Notes: generated by a model from the letters alone, not told the origin. Positions 1-8,595 are shown, counted from the stretch's first letter. The stretch is DNA of 64,000 bases from Candidatus Leptofilum gracile (GCA_016713825.1 JADJOJ010000009.1:62001-126000); one strand, 5' to 3'. Translations and numbers: made by a program.

Positions 1-2646
1 ACGACAAAACCCCAACCAGAAGCAAAATCGCCTGAAATTGCCCCCGATGCGGCCGAATGGCTCAGAAGGTATCTCAACCATCTGATTCAGCTGTGTGGTT
101 ATCCCCCTTCCATGGCCCTCATCGACATCAAAGAAGCGGGATTTGGCTACGAAAAACTGGGGCTGGAAAAGATTTTCACGGTGCTGGATGTGCCTCACCA
201 GGCCCATTTGCGCCAAGAGGCGCACCGCCTGGACGAAAAAGAGCTGCTGCGCATGACCGAGAAGCAGCGTGAATCTGCCCTGGCGGCGCTCAGTCGTCAG
301 GAAAACGACCGGCTGGTTATTCTTGGTGCGCCGGGGTCTGGCAAATCGACCCTGGTGAACTACCTCACGCTTTGTCTGGCCGGGGATCATTTGCAGAGTG
401 AGCGCATCAATCAGGATCAGCTTCGGGAATTAGGCTGGGGGTTGAGCCGTTTACGGCTTTGGCCGGTTCGGGTGATTTTGCGTGAATATGCGGCCCGTGG
501 CTTGAGCAAACGCCAACCTATTTGGGATTTTATTGCCGCCGAACTGAGCCGGGAAAGCGTCGCCCTGGCCGGATTTGTGCCTCACTTAAAAACCCAATTG
601 CAGCAAAACGGGGGTATTTTGCTGCTAGACGGGCTTGATGAAGTGGAGAAGGCGGCTGAAATTCGGGACCGGCTGAAAAATAATATTGAGCTGTTTGCCC
701 GTGATTACCCCAAGGTGCGCATTGTGGTTACCAGCCGTCCCTATGCCTATGGCAGCGGCTGGGAGCTGAATGCGTTCCAGGTGACCCGCCTGCTGCCGTT
801 TAGCGAAGAGCAAATTGAAGCATTTATTACCCAGTGGTATACCGTGATGGGGCAGCAAGACGGCACGCTTGGCCCGGAGAAAGCGAAAAGTTACCAGGAT
901 GGACTGGTTAACCAGGTGAAACGAAACCCCAATTTGCGGGAACTGGCCCAGCACCCGCTGCTGCTGACGATGATGGTCTACATTCATCGCGGGCGGGAAG
1001 GGGGGGCGCTGCCGCAGCGGCGCGAGGAGCTGTACGAACTGAGTGTGGTGCTGCTGCTAGACTTGTGGCGGCGTTCTAAAACGGTGCCAGGGCAGGAGAC
1101 AAAAACGTTGGCCGAAGTGTTGGGCATGGATACCGAGCGATTGAAAGCAGCCTTGGCTGAAGTTGCTTTTATTGCCCACCGCGATCAGCAACAACAGGGC
1201 CAAACCGCTGACGTTCCCGGTGCTTTGCTGGCGGGCACGTTGTACAAACAGGCCAGCAAAACCGATGGGGTGGGGGTAGAGCAGATTATTGAATATGTGC
1301 GGGATCGCGCTGGATTGTTGGAAGCCCACGGCCGTAATGCCGACGACAGCGACGACGTGTACCGCTTTCCCCACCGCACCTTTCAGGAATATCTGGCCGG
1401 GCTGCACCTGCTGCGCCAAAAATTCCCCTACGATTTGGCAAAATTTGCCCGTGAAGACCCGGGGCGCTGGCGCGAAAGTTTGCTGCTGGCCGCCGCCAGC
1501 AGCCACAAGAAGCTGCCCGCTTCCGTCTGGCTGCTGGTGAGCGCCCTCTGCCAGGAAGAAGCGACCGCCCCTGGCACAGACAGCACCCAGGCGGTTTGGG
1601 GTGCCTTTTTGGCCGGGCAAACCTTGCTGGAAACAGAGATGACCCACCCCGACGATGCCCAAATTGAAAGTGAGCAGGCCAGCCGCCAGCGCATCTGGCA
1701 GTGGCAAAAGAAGATTGTGGCTGAAGGGCTGCTGCCGCCGCGTGACCGTGCGCTGGCGGGCGAGGCGCTGGCCGCCCTGGGCGACGACCGCCCCGGCGTG
1801 CTGCGCTGCGACGAGATGCCGTTTTGCCTGGTGCCCCCCGGCCCCTTTTGGCTGGGCAGTTGGGAACGCGGGAAGCAAGGCGTGTGGTACGATGGCCTGA
1901 ATCGGCCGTACTGGCTGGCCCAACTGCCGGTAACCACCGCCCAGTTTAAGGATTTTGTGGCCGACAGCGGCCACCAGCCAAGCTACCGTCAAAGTTTGGC
2001 AAGGGCGGAGAATTTGCCTGTAGTTTTTGTGAATTGGTACGATGCGCTGGCTTTTTGTGACTGGTTGGATAAGCGGTGGCGCAGTGCGGGCTGGCTGCCC
2101 GACGGTTACCGGGTGACGCTTCCTTCTGAGGTGGAGTGGGAGCAGGCGGCGCGAGGTGGGCGGCAGATACCCCAGCCTGCCCAGATTGTGGCCCCGCCAG
2201 ATTTGGCGGCTGGGTTGGCTAAGGTGCCTGGTTTGGCAGAAAATCCGCTGCCCCAAAGGGAATACCCGTGGGGAAATGAACCCGCACAGGCAGAATTGAG
2301 TTCTGGCGAGACCCTGTTTAGGGAAAACAATAAGGCGGCGGGCATTGGCGACCGCTGCGTGGTAGGGGCGTTCCCATTGGGGTGCAGCCCGGTAGGCTGC
2401 CTGGAACTCAGCGGCCAGGTGTGGGAATGGACGCGCAGCCTGCACGAGAAGCCGTGGCCCTACCAGCAAACCAAAGAGTATGAGACAATAAGCGCCAGTA
2501 ACAAAGAAAATATCGTTTTAAGAGGTGGCGCATGTTACACCGATCAGAACGGTTGTTCTGCTCGCTACGGGTTCAACCCGCTCAACTTCTTCGGCGGCGA
2601 CTACGGGTTTCGGGTGTGCGTGTCCCCATTTACCGCTGGCCTCTGA
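1..2646 (+). CDS. NACHT NTPase with C-terminal FGE-sulfatase/C-lectin-like domain (5' partial)
   Basis: The reading frame is open from base 1, so the true start and any N-terminal effector domain lie outside the window; the first ATG is at 112. A NACHT-type STAND NTPase module follows: Walker A GAPGSGKST at about 325-351, Walker B ILLLDGLDE at about 613-642, then an arginine-finger-like VVTSRPYAYG stretch. An alpha-helical middle section leads to an FGE-sulfatase (SUMF1-like) domain from about 1800 to the end, with PVVFVNWYDALAFCDWL, LPSEVEWEQAARGG, LSGQVWEWTRS and the C-terminal LRGGACYTD...YGFRVCVSP block. STAND NTPases of this type act as regulated sensors, often in defence or signalling. 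The FGE fold is also the usual scaffold of DGR variable proteins, and the Avd-like fragment downstream supports that reading. Family assignment is firm; function is inferred. Confidence 0.9.
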   Translation, partial: TTKPQPEAKSPEIAPDAAEWLRRYLNHLIQLCGYPPSMALIDIKEAGFGYEKLGLEKIFTVLDVPHQAHLRQEAHRLDEKELLRMTEKQRESALAALSRQENDRLVILGAPGSGKSTLVNYLTLCLAGDHLQSERINQDQLRELGWGLSRLRLWPVRVILREYAARGLSKRQPIWDFIAAELSRESVALAGFVPHLKTQLQQNGGILLLDGLDEVEKAAEIRDRLKNNIELFARDYPKVRIVVTSRPYAYGSGWELNAFQVTRLLPFSEEQIEAFITQWYTVMGQQDGTLGPEKAKSYQDGLVNQVKRNPNLRELAQHPLLLTMMVYIHRGREGGALPQRREELYELSVVLLLDLWRRSKTVPGQETKTLAEVLGMDTERLKAALAEVAFIAHRDQQQQGQTADVPGALLAGTLYKQASKTDGVGVEQIIEYVRDRAGLLEAHGRNADDSDDVYRFPHRTFQEYLAGLHLLRQKFPYDLAKFAREDPGRWRESLLLAAASSHKKLPASVWLLVSALCQEEATAPGTDSTQAVWGAFLAGQTLLETEMTHPDDAQIESEQASRQRIWQWQKKIVAEGLLPPRDRALAGEALAALGDDRPGVLRCDEMPFCLVPPGPFWLGSWERGKQGVWYDGLNRPYWLAQLPVTTAQFKDFVADSGHQPSYRQSLARAENLPVVFVNWYDALAFCDWLDKRWRSAGWLPDGYRVTLPSEVEWEQAARGGRQIPQPAQIVAPPDLAAGLAKVPGLAENPLPQREYPWGNEPAQAELSSGETLFRENNKAAGIGDRCVVGAFPLGCSPVGCLELSGQVWEWTRSLHEKPWPYQQTKEYETISASNKENIVLRGGACYTDQNGCSARYGFNPLNFFGGDYGFRVCVSPFTAGL

Positions 2647-2712
2647 AGCCTCTGCCCTCTGCACCTCTGACCCTGGGGCGGCAAAGCCGCACCGCTCTGC
2701 ACTCTGGGGGGT

Positions 2713-2732
2713 GTGGGGGGCTTGCCCCCCAC
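2713..2732 (+). terminator. G/C-rich 8-bp stem, CTTG loop, after the NACHT-FGE gene
   Basis: GTGGGGGG (2713-2720), loop CTTG, CCCCCCAC (2725-2732), followed by a T-rich stretch. It can act as an intrinsic terminator. Its size (8-bp stem, 4-nt loop) and place just 3' of an FGE/C-lectin domain also match the hairpin found downstream of DGR variable repeats. Confidence 0.55.
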
Positions 2733-2743
2733 CGTTTTCTTTG

Positions 2744-2801
2744 CTGTGGCCGGTGTCCTCACCGTGCCACCAGGCGGCTCGGTCAGGAGACTGGCCACAG
2801 C
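2744..2801. repeat. Structured dispersed repeat, copy 1
   Basis: Outer arms CTGTGGCC/GGCCACAG (2744-2751, 2794-2801) enclose an inner stem GTGGC-CGGTG / CACCG-T-GCCAC (2746-2755 with 2760-2770). The second copy at 29773-29847 carries CGGCG/CGCCG at the same place, a compensatory pair change that keeps the stem. Confidence 0.6.
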
Positions 2802-2848
2802 ATAAAACTCTCTCACTGAGGGGGCCAGGGAGGGAGAAAGGAACACTT

Positions 2849-2998
2849 ATGGCTCGTCCAGAAATGCCCATCTTTAGCAAAACGTTTGATCTGCTCACCT
2901 GGCTGCTGCCCATCACCAACAACTTCCCCCGCGCCCACCGGCACACCGCCACCCAGCGCCTGCTAGACGCCGCCTTCGATCTACAGTACAACCTGTAG
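2849..2998 (+). pseudogene. Truncated Avd-like four-helix-bundle protein (DGR accessory) fragment
   Basis: ATG at 2849 follows an AAAGGA ribosome site and encodes 49 residues: ARPEMPIFSKTFDLLTWLLP, then TNNFPRAHRH and LLDAAFDLQ. This matches the N-terminal helices of Avd/bAvd-type four-helix-bundle proteins, which are normally about 110-130 residues and help the DGR reverse transcriptase. The frame stops after DLQYNL, so only the first 40% is present, and a terminator-like hairpin follows at once. It sits 200 bp after an FGE-type domain that is the classic DGR target. I read it as a relic or a minimal bystander gene; a full-length Avd and RT are not seen up to 64 kb. Confidence 0.65.
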
Positions 2999-2999
2999 C

Positions 3000-3025
3000 C
3001 GCGCTTTCTTAGCGCGTTTCTTCCT
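3000..3025 (+). terminator. Intrinsic terminator after Avd-like fragment
   Basis: CGCGCT / AGCGCG stem (3000-3005, 3011-3016), TTCTT loop, then TTTCTTCCT. It ends the NACHT-FGE/Avd unit before the next promoter. Confidence 0.6.
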
Positions 3026-3058
3026 CAATATCAAGCCTAAACAAAAAATGAATTCCGG

Positions 3059-3085
3059 CTGACAAATGGGCAGTTTGTGTATAAT
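3059..3085 (+). promoter_or_regulatory. Sigma-70 promoter of the LON-domain gene
   Basis: CTGACA (3059-3064) and TATAAT (3080-3085), 15-bp spacer. Expected transcription start near 3092 is one base before the preferred ATG at 3093, which suggests a leaderless message. Confidence 0.55.
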
Positions 3086-3092
3086 GAGGCAC

Positions 3093-3734
3093 ATGGAAAT
3101 TCCACTCTTCCCCCTCAATACCGTTCTGTTCCCTGGCTGGCCCATGCCGCTGCACATCTTTGAGCCGCGTTACCTGGAGATGGTGCGCTACTGCACGGAA
3201 AACAAGTCGCCGTTTGGCATTTTGCTCATCCGCCAGGGGGATGCGGCGGGTGATCCGTTTGTAGAACCGTACGATGTGGGTTGTATGGTGGTCATTACGC
3301 AGCGGGAGCAGTTGGAAGACGGCCGTCTCCTCATCATGACCGTCGGGCAAGAACGATTCCGCGTTCGGGCCTACAAGCGCAACAAACCTTACCTGGTTGG
3401 CGAGGTAGAGCGGCTGCCCTACCTGCCAGAAAAAACAGCCCCCCTCCAAGCCGCCGCCAACGCCCTTCACCCGCTGGTGCTCAGCTACCTCACCCAGCTC
3501 ACCTCCCTGGCCGACAATATCGAGTTCGACCCCACCCAGGTGCCCACCGAGCCAGAAGCGCTCAGCCATATGGCCGCCTCGCTGCTGCAAGTATCGCTAG
3601 AGACCAAGCAGTCGCTGCTAGAAGCCAAAAAAATCTCCAACGCGCTCAACTTTCTTACCCAGCAATACCGCCGCGAAATTGACATCCTCAAGCAGTTTCC
3701 CCAGCAGGATATGGGCAACTTTTCAGTTAACTAA
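3093..3734 (+). CDS. LON substrate-binding-domain protein
   Basis: About 213 residues starting MEIPLFPLNTVLFPGW, the canonical opening of stand-alone LON N-terminal (PUA-like) domain proteins; PLHIFEPRYLEMVRYC and VGCMVVITQ follow. The fold binds unfolded substrates in Lon protease, but here there is no AAA+ or protease domain, so the role is unknown (often annotated peptidase S16). An upstream ATG at 3066 is in frame, but it lies upstream of the TATAAT box, so it would not be transcribed from that promoter; 3093 is preferred. The C-terminal third (LLQVSLETKQSLLEAKKISN) is helical. It is monocistronic, flanked by a terminator and a fold-back repeat. Confidence 0.85.
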   Translation: MEIPLFPLNTVLFPGWPMPLHIFEPRYLEMVRYCTENKSPFGILLIRQGDAAGDPFVEPYDVGCMVVITQREQLEDGRLLIMTVGQERFRVRAYKRNKPYLVGEVERLPYLPEKTAPLQAAANALHPLVLSYLTQLTSLADNIEFDPTQVPTEPEALSHMAASLLQVSLETKQSLLEAKKISNALNFLTQQYRREIDILKQFPQQDMGNFSVN

Positions 3735-3790
3735 CAATACCCAATTCCCCAGAAACTTCGGAGTTTCTGTAATGGTCAAAAATTGGTTGA

Positions 3791-3856
3791 ACCGCAAAGG
3801 ACGCAAAGATTAAAGAGTAAAACTTTGCGCTCTTCGCGTGCTTTGCGGTGAAATTT
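3791..3856. repeat. CGCAAAG-type fold-back repeat, copy 1
   Basis: ACCGCAAAGGACGCAAAG on the left arm and CTTTGCGGTGAAAT on the right form a long imperfect hairpin. Related copies lie at 30036-30118, 38849-38929 and 48930-49005. The rest of the 3735-3916 gap holds nothing else recognisable. Confidence 0.7.
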
Positions 3857-3916
3857 TGTTCAAGAAGTGATTGACTACTACAAAACTGCGGAGTTTCTGG
3901 GGAAATTCGATGCCAA

Positions 3917-4639
3917 TTACCGCCCTACCTGTACCGTAATTTCGCCAATGCCGCCGCTAATGTCCAGCGTCAGAGTTACGTCTGCTGAACCATAAGCCTC
4001 GTTGGTGTAACCATCAGAATCGCCATCTCTTGCTAACCCGTTGACCACCAACGACCCGATGCCAGTGCTGGCTTCAACCCGCAGCCCCACACCGTCTGGC
4101 AGGTAAACGGTGGTTTTGCCTACGCCGCCATTAATTCGCACGTTGTAACTTTCCCGTACGTCACCGGTCAGATCAATTGTTGTCTCGCCCACGCCCGTAT
4201 CCACAACCAGATTTTGCAGATATAAGTCGCCCAAAGTCAGGTTGCCTTCTCCTACACCCAGGTCGATGTCCAACTCCAGCGGTACATCGTTCAGGAAGAT
4301 CAAGTCCCAATTGTAATGAATGTCATCGTCTGGGATGCCGTTGATTTCACCGTCTGGCTGCGTAATTTGCAGCTCGCCGATATTGCCGCGCTGCTCGTAA
4401 ATCACCTCGGGCCGCCAGCTTTCGATGTTGTAATTGAATTCAGCATCCAGCAAATTGGCTTGCCCGCCAGACACATTTAGCTCCCCAACGCCCATCTGAA
4501 CGTCCACGCGCACAGAATCCACGTCACCCAATTCCACCGACTGTACCTCAGTTTGGATGGGGCCAACCGCTACGCGATTGATGCAGCCAGCCAGCAAAAA
4601 TAGACCTGCCAGCAGCAGAAGAACTGTCAACTTTTTCAT
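3917..4639 (-). CDS. Lipoprotein with toast-rack/DUF4097-like beta-helix
   Basis: 240 residues. The N-terminus MKKLTVLLLLAGLFLLAGC is a lipoprotein signal with lipobox LAGC, so the protein should be anchored outside the cytoplasmic membrane. The body is a run of short beta strands with recurring G-V/I-G turns (MGVGELNVSGG, GVGEGNLTL, GVGETTIDL, GGVGKTTVYLP, TGIGSLVV, GGIGEITVQVG), typical of toast-rack/DUF4097/LiaF C-terminal right-handed folds. Such domains occur in cell-envelope stress proteins, but no specific function can be assigned. It stands alone, transcribed leftward; the 3' side is a repeat-bearing gap. Confidence 0.75.
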   Translation of the reverse strand: MKKLTVLLLLAGLFLLAGCINRVAVGPIQTEVQSVELGDVDSVRVDVQMGVGELNVSGGQANLLDAEFNYNIESWRPEVIYEQRGNIGELQITQPDGEINGIPDDDIHYNWDLIFLNDVPLELDIDLGVGEGNLTLGDLYLQNLVVDTGVGETTIDLTGDVRESYNVRINGGVGKTTVYLPDGVGLRVEASTGIGSLVVNGLARDGDSDGYTNEAYGSADVTLTLDISGGIGEITVQVGR

Positions 4640-4770
4640 TTCGTCACCTCAAGAGAAAATAATTGGCTAGCGTTTCTAGCCTGATTTTGTGATCAATCAG
4701 CCGTTGGCTGTGCAGATCTTTACGCAGTTTTGCCGGGAAAGTTGTGCTGATCAGAGGAGCAGAAACAAAA

Positions 4771-4798
4771 AAAGACCGGCTCCTAGGAGCCGGTCTTT
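4771..4798 (-). terminator. Intrinsic terminator of the M32 carboxypeptidase gene
   Basis: Perfect 13-bp inverted repeat AAAGACCGGCTCC / GGAGCCGGTCTTT with a 2-nt loop. On the minus strand it is followed by a run of T, 26 bases beyond the stop at 4824. Confidence 0.9.
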
Positions 4799-4823
4799 CT
4801 GGAAAATCTCTCTTGGGTTTGGT

Positions 4824-6329
4824 CTACAGTGCGTACAGCTCGCCAAACTTGTTCTTGAGGTAAGCGATGTACGGATCGATTGTCAGGGGGCCGCCGGTGA
4901 CGCGTTCGATCAGTTCGTTGGCGGTGAATTTGCTGCCGTGGGTGTAGATGTTTTCTTTGAGCCAGGTGTGCAGCGTGCCAAACTGGCCTTGCTGAATCTG
5001 GCTGGGGATGTCTGGATGGGCTTTGAGCGCTTCGTTGTAGAAGGCCGCCGACATGATGTTGCCCAGCGTGTACCCCTGGAACACCCCACCGATCATACCG
5101 CCGTACCAATGCACGTCTTGCATGGCTCCGTTTACGTCGCTGGGGGCTTGCAGGCCCAGGTCCGATTGGTACCGGGCGTGCCACGCTTCTGGCAAATCTT
5201 TTACGTCTAGCGACCCTTCCAGCATGGCCAGCTCCAAATCAAACCGGATCATGACGTGCAGGTTGTAGGTCACTTCATCGGCGTCGGTGCGGATGAGGGA
5301 GCGCTGCACTTTGTTGATGGCGGCGTAGAAGGTGTCTAGCGGCACATCGTTGAGCTGGCTGGGGAAGGCGGCTTGCAGTTTGGGGTAGTAATGCTGCCAA
5401 AAGCCTCGGCTGCGCCCCACCAAATTTTCCCACAGGCGGGATTGGCTTTCGTGGACGCCGGAGGAGGTGCCGCCTGCCAGCGGGGTGGCTTCTAGCGACA
5501 TGTCGATGCCTTGCTCGTACAGGGCGTGGCCGGTTTCGTGCAGGGTGCTGAACAGCGCTTCGCTGAGGTCGGTTTCTTTGGTGCGGGTGGTGATGCGCAC
5601 ATCGCCCAGGGAGAATTTGGTCATGAAGGGGTGGTGGGTTTTGTCCTGACGGCCGCGATTGATGTCGTAGCCGTAATCTTGGGCAATTTGCCAGCCAAAG
5701 GCGAGCTGTTCATCTTCTGGGTAGCTTTGGTGCAGGCAGCTGTCGTCGGCTGGTTCCTGGGCGGTGATGGCTTGCACCAGGGGGACGAGCTGTTCGCGCA
5801 GGTCGGCAAAGACGGCGCGAACGCTTTCGGCCTTCATGCCTTCATCGGAAAAGTCGATGAGGGGGTCGGCGATGTGGTCGTAGCCGGGGAAGCAGTTGGC
5901 GATCTGGCGGGAGTAGTCGAGGGTTTTTTCCAGATACGGCCGTACCGCCGCAAAATCATTCTCTGGACGTGCTTTGGCCCAGGTTTGGTAAGAAACGGCC
6001 GCATGTTCAGAAACGGCCGCAATCAACTTGGCTGGTACTTTTACCGATTGGTCGTAGCCGCGCCGCGTCACGCGGATGAGGCTGGCGGCTTCGCTGTCGT
6101 AGGGCAGCGTTTCGGCCCACGGTTCTAGCTTGTCTAGCAGCTTGCCGATCTTTTTGTCGGTGAACTTTTCATGGGCAATGCGCCCGACGACCGCCTGCTG
6201 CCGACCCCGTGCCGGTGCGCCGCCGGGGGGCATGTAGGTGCTTTGGTCCCAGCCCAGCAGGGCGTTGACCGAATTGAGGTCGCTAATCTCCTGTAGACGC
6301 GTTTTCAGTTTTTGATACTTTTTTTCCAC
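4824..6329 (-). CDS. Carboxypeptidase Taq, peptidase family M32
   Basis: 501 residues, the usual size of M32 metallocarboxypeptidases. The zinc motif HETGH is present in STLHETGHALYEQG, with the family blocks DVRITTR and PLAGGTSSGVHESQSRLWEN upstream and downstream of it and LHVMIRFDLE near the C-terminus. The enzyme removes C-terminal residues from peptides in the cytoplasm. The start is a GTG at 6329 preceded by AAGGAG 7 nt away, giving MEKKYQKLKTRLQEI; in-frame ATGs further upstream give sequence unlike the family. The first 47 bases overlap the end of the VTT-protein gene, so the two are probably translationally coupled. A strong terminator follows. Confidence 0.92.
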   Translation of the reverse strand: MEKKYQKLKTRLQEISDLNSVNALLGWDQSTYMPPGGAPARGRQQAVVGRIAHEKFTDKKIGKLLDKLEPWAETLPYDSEAASLIRVTRRGYDQSVKVPAKLIAAVSEHAAVSYQTWAKARPENDFAAVRPYLEKTLDYSRQIANCFPGYDHIADPLIDFSDEGMKAESVRAVFADLREQLVPLVQAITAQEPADDSCLHQSYPEDEQLAFGWQIAQDYGYDINRGRQDKTHHPFMTKFSLGDVRITTRTKETDLSEALFSTLHETGHALYEQGIDMSLEATPLAGGTSSGVHESQSRLWENLVGRSRGFWQHYYPKLQAAFPSQLNDVPLDTFYAAINKVQRSLIRTDADEVTYNLHVMIRFDLELAMLEGSLDVKDLPEAWHARYQSDLGLQAPSDVNGAMQDVHWYGGMIGGVFQGYTLGNIMSAAFYNEALKAHPDIPSQIQQGQFGTLHTWLKENIYTHGSKFTANELIERVTGGPLTIDPYIAYLKNKFGELYAL

Positions 6330-7095
6330 GGAACTTCTCCTTTGGATGGTATTTTTGTTCAATGCGCACAATGGCAAACCGACCTGTGATGTAAACGGCC
6401 GTAACCAACAACGCCAGCAGCACCCAGGCCGTATTCGACAGTTCCAGCCCGTGCGAGCCAATCAGCGTCAGCAAAATGACGCTAGGTAGGCGCCCCAAAA
6501 AGTTTGCTGCCAAAAACTTTTTAGGCGAGATACCCGTCAGACCAGCCACAAAATTCATCACATCGGTAGGGAAAACTGGCAGCACAAAAGCAATGGTAAA
6601 GAAAAGAAACCCTTGCTTTTCGGCAATGGTTTCCCACTTTTCAATTGTTTCCATCGGGGCCAGGTGGTGCACCATTGGCCGGCCAAACCAGCGGGCCAGC
6701 ATAAACGCCAGCTGGCTGGCGGCAACCACACAAACAATGTTGAACAGCAGCCCCAGGGGCAGCCCGTAAATGTACCCCCCGGCAATCACAAACACATGCC
6801 CCGGAATAAAAGCGACAATCACCTGCAACACCTGGAAGAAGGCCAAAACAAGGGGGGCCAGCGCCCCGTAGCTTTGCACGTAGCTGCTTACAAACGCCTG
6901 GTCACCCAAAATAGAGAGCCAATGCGTTAGCGATTCGCGCATCACCAGGAACAGCACGGCCAAAAGCAGTATGCTGCCTGCCAGCAGCCACCATTTGGCA
7001 GGTGTGCTCAAGCTGGCTGATTTTGGCGTTGCATAAACAGGCTTTATGCCCCGCGGCTTCTGCGGTTTTGCTTTCTGATCGGTAATGATAGACAT
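6283..7095 (-). CDS. TVP38/TMEM64 (VTT/DedA-like) membrane protein
   Basis: 270 residues with about six hydrophobic segments. A cytoplasmic Pro/Lys-rich N-terminus precedes the first membrane helix (WWLLAGSILLLAVLFLVM). The VTT signature is visible as FIPGHVFVIAGGYIYGLPLG followed by a re-entrant loop and a second half with LPVFPTDVMNFVAGLTGIS and FLGRLPSVI. VTT-family proteins are lipid scramblase/flippase-like membrane proteins. The C-terminal tail is basic. It overlaps the start of the M32 gene by 47 bp; a shared function is not evident, and overlap may reflect only coupling. Confidence 0.85.
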   Translation of the reverse strand: MSIITDQKAKPQKPRGIKPVYATPKSASLSTPAKWWLLAGSILLLAVLFLVMRESLTHWLSILGDQAFVSSYVQSYGALAPLVLAFFQVLQVIVAFIPGHVFVIAGGYIYGLPLGLLFNIVCVVAASQLAFMLARWFGRPMVHHLAPMETIEKWETIAEKQGFLFFTIAFVLPVFPTDVMNFVAGLTGISPKKFLAANFLGRLPSVILLTLIGSHGLELSNTAWVLLALLVTAVYITGRFAIVRIEQKYHPKEKFRGKKVSKTENASTGD

Positions 7096-7567
7096 ACACT
7101 CTTCCCGCGCTGGGGCTCTATTGCAGCGTGCCCGGCGCTATTGCTGAGAATTGACCACGACATGGATGGGAAACGGCCGTGTTCCAACCCTCTACGCAAG
7201 CAAGTCAATATCGTTGCTTGCCAGCTAAGATCGTACCTGTTTGGCTAAATTAGGCAAATTTGGGGGTTTACAGCCCACGATGCGTAGCGAGGTAGCCGGC
7301 TTACGTTTCATGCCATCCCCACGAAATCCTGAAGGGACGGCATAGGCCCAAGCTCAACACCATCAATGAAAATCGTAGGTCGGATTGCCAATCTGACCCA
7401 CTTTTACAAAGAAGACGACACCGGCTGCCGCCGACCACCATGAATGAAAATTCACAGATTGCACAGTTTACACAGATTTACTCCGCGTAATCCGCGGCCT
7501 ATTTTCAGAGCCATAAAAAACAATCTGCGCCTGCCGTGCTTGTTCACGTTTGGTAGCCTGGGGCAAA
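7096..7567. other. Intergenic stretch with repeat debris
   Basis: No gene is seen. It holds one ACGGCCGT palindrome (7173), a fragment shared with 34821-34850 (GGGGGTTTACAGCCC), a hairpin repeat with an inverted partner at 54835 (7375-7450), and a weak ACAGATT-type fold-back (7451-7500). Confidence 0.5.
7375..7450 (-). repeat. Dispersed hairpin repeat with inverted partner at 54835-54907
   Basis: The block GACACCGGCTGCCGCCGACC plus CACCATGAATGAAAAT recurs in reverse complement at 54835-54875 with one mismatch. Next to it each copy has a small hairpin (here GGTCGGATTG/CAATCTGACC) whose sequence differs but whose pairing is kept. Confidence 0.65.
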
Positions 7568-8455
7568 TTAAGCCCCTTTTTTAAGGGGCGCACCCAGGAA
7601 AAAGCGAATGGCGTTGGGCAGGCGGTACGCCCAGGCGGCTTCGTTGTGGCCGCCCCCGGCATCCTCAATGTGCAGCAGGTTGCGGGTGGGGCGGTACCCC
7701 TTTTTGGCCAAAATGCGCTTCATGTGGCGCACACGGCCGTAATACCGGCGCGAACGGCTGCGTAAAATGGTTTGGTCGGGCCAATGGCCGCCCATCTCCC
7801 GCGTGCCCGCATCCAGGTAAATTTTGCCCTGCTGATAGGCAGCCTGCTCCACATATTCAAAAATGGCCCGGTTGGCAAACCAGAGCGATGGGCTCATTAC
7901 CCCGGTAAAGCCAAACACGGCCGGATGGTGAAAAAAGGCGTACAGGCTAATCAGCCCGCCCATTGAGGAGCCAAAGATGCCCGTGTTGCGCTTGTTGGGC
8001 AAGGTGCGGAAGGCAGTGTCTATCAGCGGTTTGAGCGTATACACCAAAAAGGCCAGGTAATCATCGCCACGGCCGCCGCCGTATGTCTCGTCTACAAAAG
8101 GGCTGTACTCTGCCAGCCGATCCTTGCCCATGCTGGGAATGCCCACCACAATCGCTTCCAGCTTTTCCTCGTGGGCCAGCTTTTCCATGGTTTCGTCTAC
8201 GTGCCATTCGCCGGTGTAGCTGGTGGCTTCGTCGAACAGGTTGTAGCCGTCGTGCATGTACAGCACGGGGTAATGGCTTTGGCTGCTTTCGTAGGAAGGG
8301 GGCAGGTAGATAAGAATATCCCGATGGTTGTCGAGCTGGGGGCTATAAATATGTTGGGCAATTTTGATATTGCCGCTGATGGAATGGCGATGACGTTCAT
8401 AATAAATGTCGTGGTACGGTCGCCATGCTACTTTTGGTAATTGCCTCGTTTGCAA
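7568..8455 (-). CDS. Esterase family protein (putative esterase/enterochelin-esterase fold)
   Basis: 295 residues with an alpha/beta-hydrolase fold of the esterase-D/Fes type (PF00756-like). Visible landmarks are LIYLPPSYESS, YPVLYMHDGYNLFDE, the nucleophile elbow GIFGSSMGG, and the late histidine in EDAGGGHNEAAW. It would hydrolyse carboxyl esters; substrate unknown. No signal peptide, so cytoplasmic. The start is an unusual TTG at 8455, preceded by GGAGAG about 5 nt away; no in-frame ATG covers the conserved N-terminus. It diverges from the DUF1992 gene across a 150-200 bp AT-rich promoter region. Confidence 0.85.
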   Translation of the reverse strand: MQTRQLPKVAWRPYHDIYYERHRHSISGNIKIAQHIYSPQLDNHRDILIYLPPSYESSQSHYPVLYMHDGYNLFDEATSYTGEWHVDETMEKLAHEEKLEAIVVGIPSMGKDRLAEYSPFVDETYGGGRGDDYLAFLVYTLKPLIDTAFRTLPNKRNTGIFGSSMGGLISLYAFFHHPAVFGFTGVMSPSLWFANRAIFEYVEQAAYQQGKIYLDAGTREMGGHWPDQTILRSRSRRYYGRVRHMKRILAKKGYRPTRNLLHIEDAGGGHNEAAWAYRLPNAIRFFLGAPLKKGA

Positions 8456-8566
8456 ATCTTCTCTCCGATGGTTGTTACGGTAATTGTCTCTGTTTTTGGG
8501 TTGCTGTCCAATGTTGCCCGGTTATAAATTTTAAGTGTGAAAATAATCACGATCTGATTAGTATGC

Positions 8567-8595
8567 TTTAACTTGCTTGCGAAAAAGCTTATAAT
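8567..8595 (+). promoter_or_regulatory. Probable promoter of the DUF1992 gene
   Basis: TATAAT at 8590-8595 with a weak TTTAAC at 8567-8572, 17-bp spacing, in an AT-rich divergent intergenic region. Confidence 0.45.

Noticed and set aside
1057..2469. 470-codon minus-strand frame opposite the NACHT-FGE gene
   Set aside because: Shadow frame caused by GC-rich codons; no start signal, Gln/Gly/Arg-rich nonsense, and the plus strand has clear conserved domains.
2525..2998. Long overlapping frames on both strands across the NACHT-FGE 3' end
   Set aside because: They overlap the FGE domain end and the Avd-like fragment; neither has a credible start or family match.
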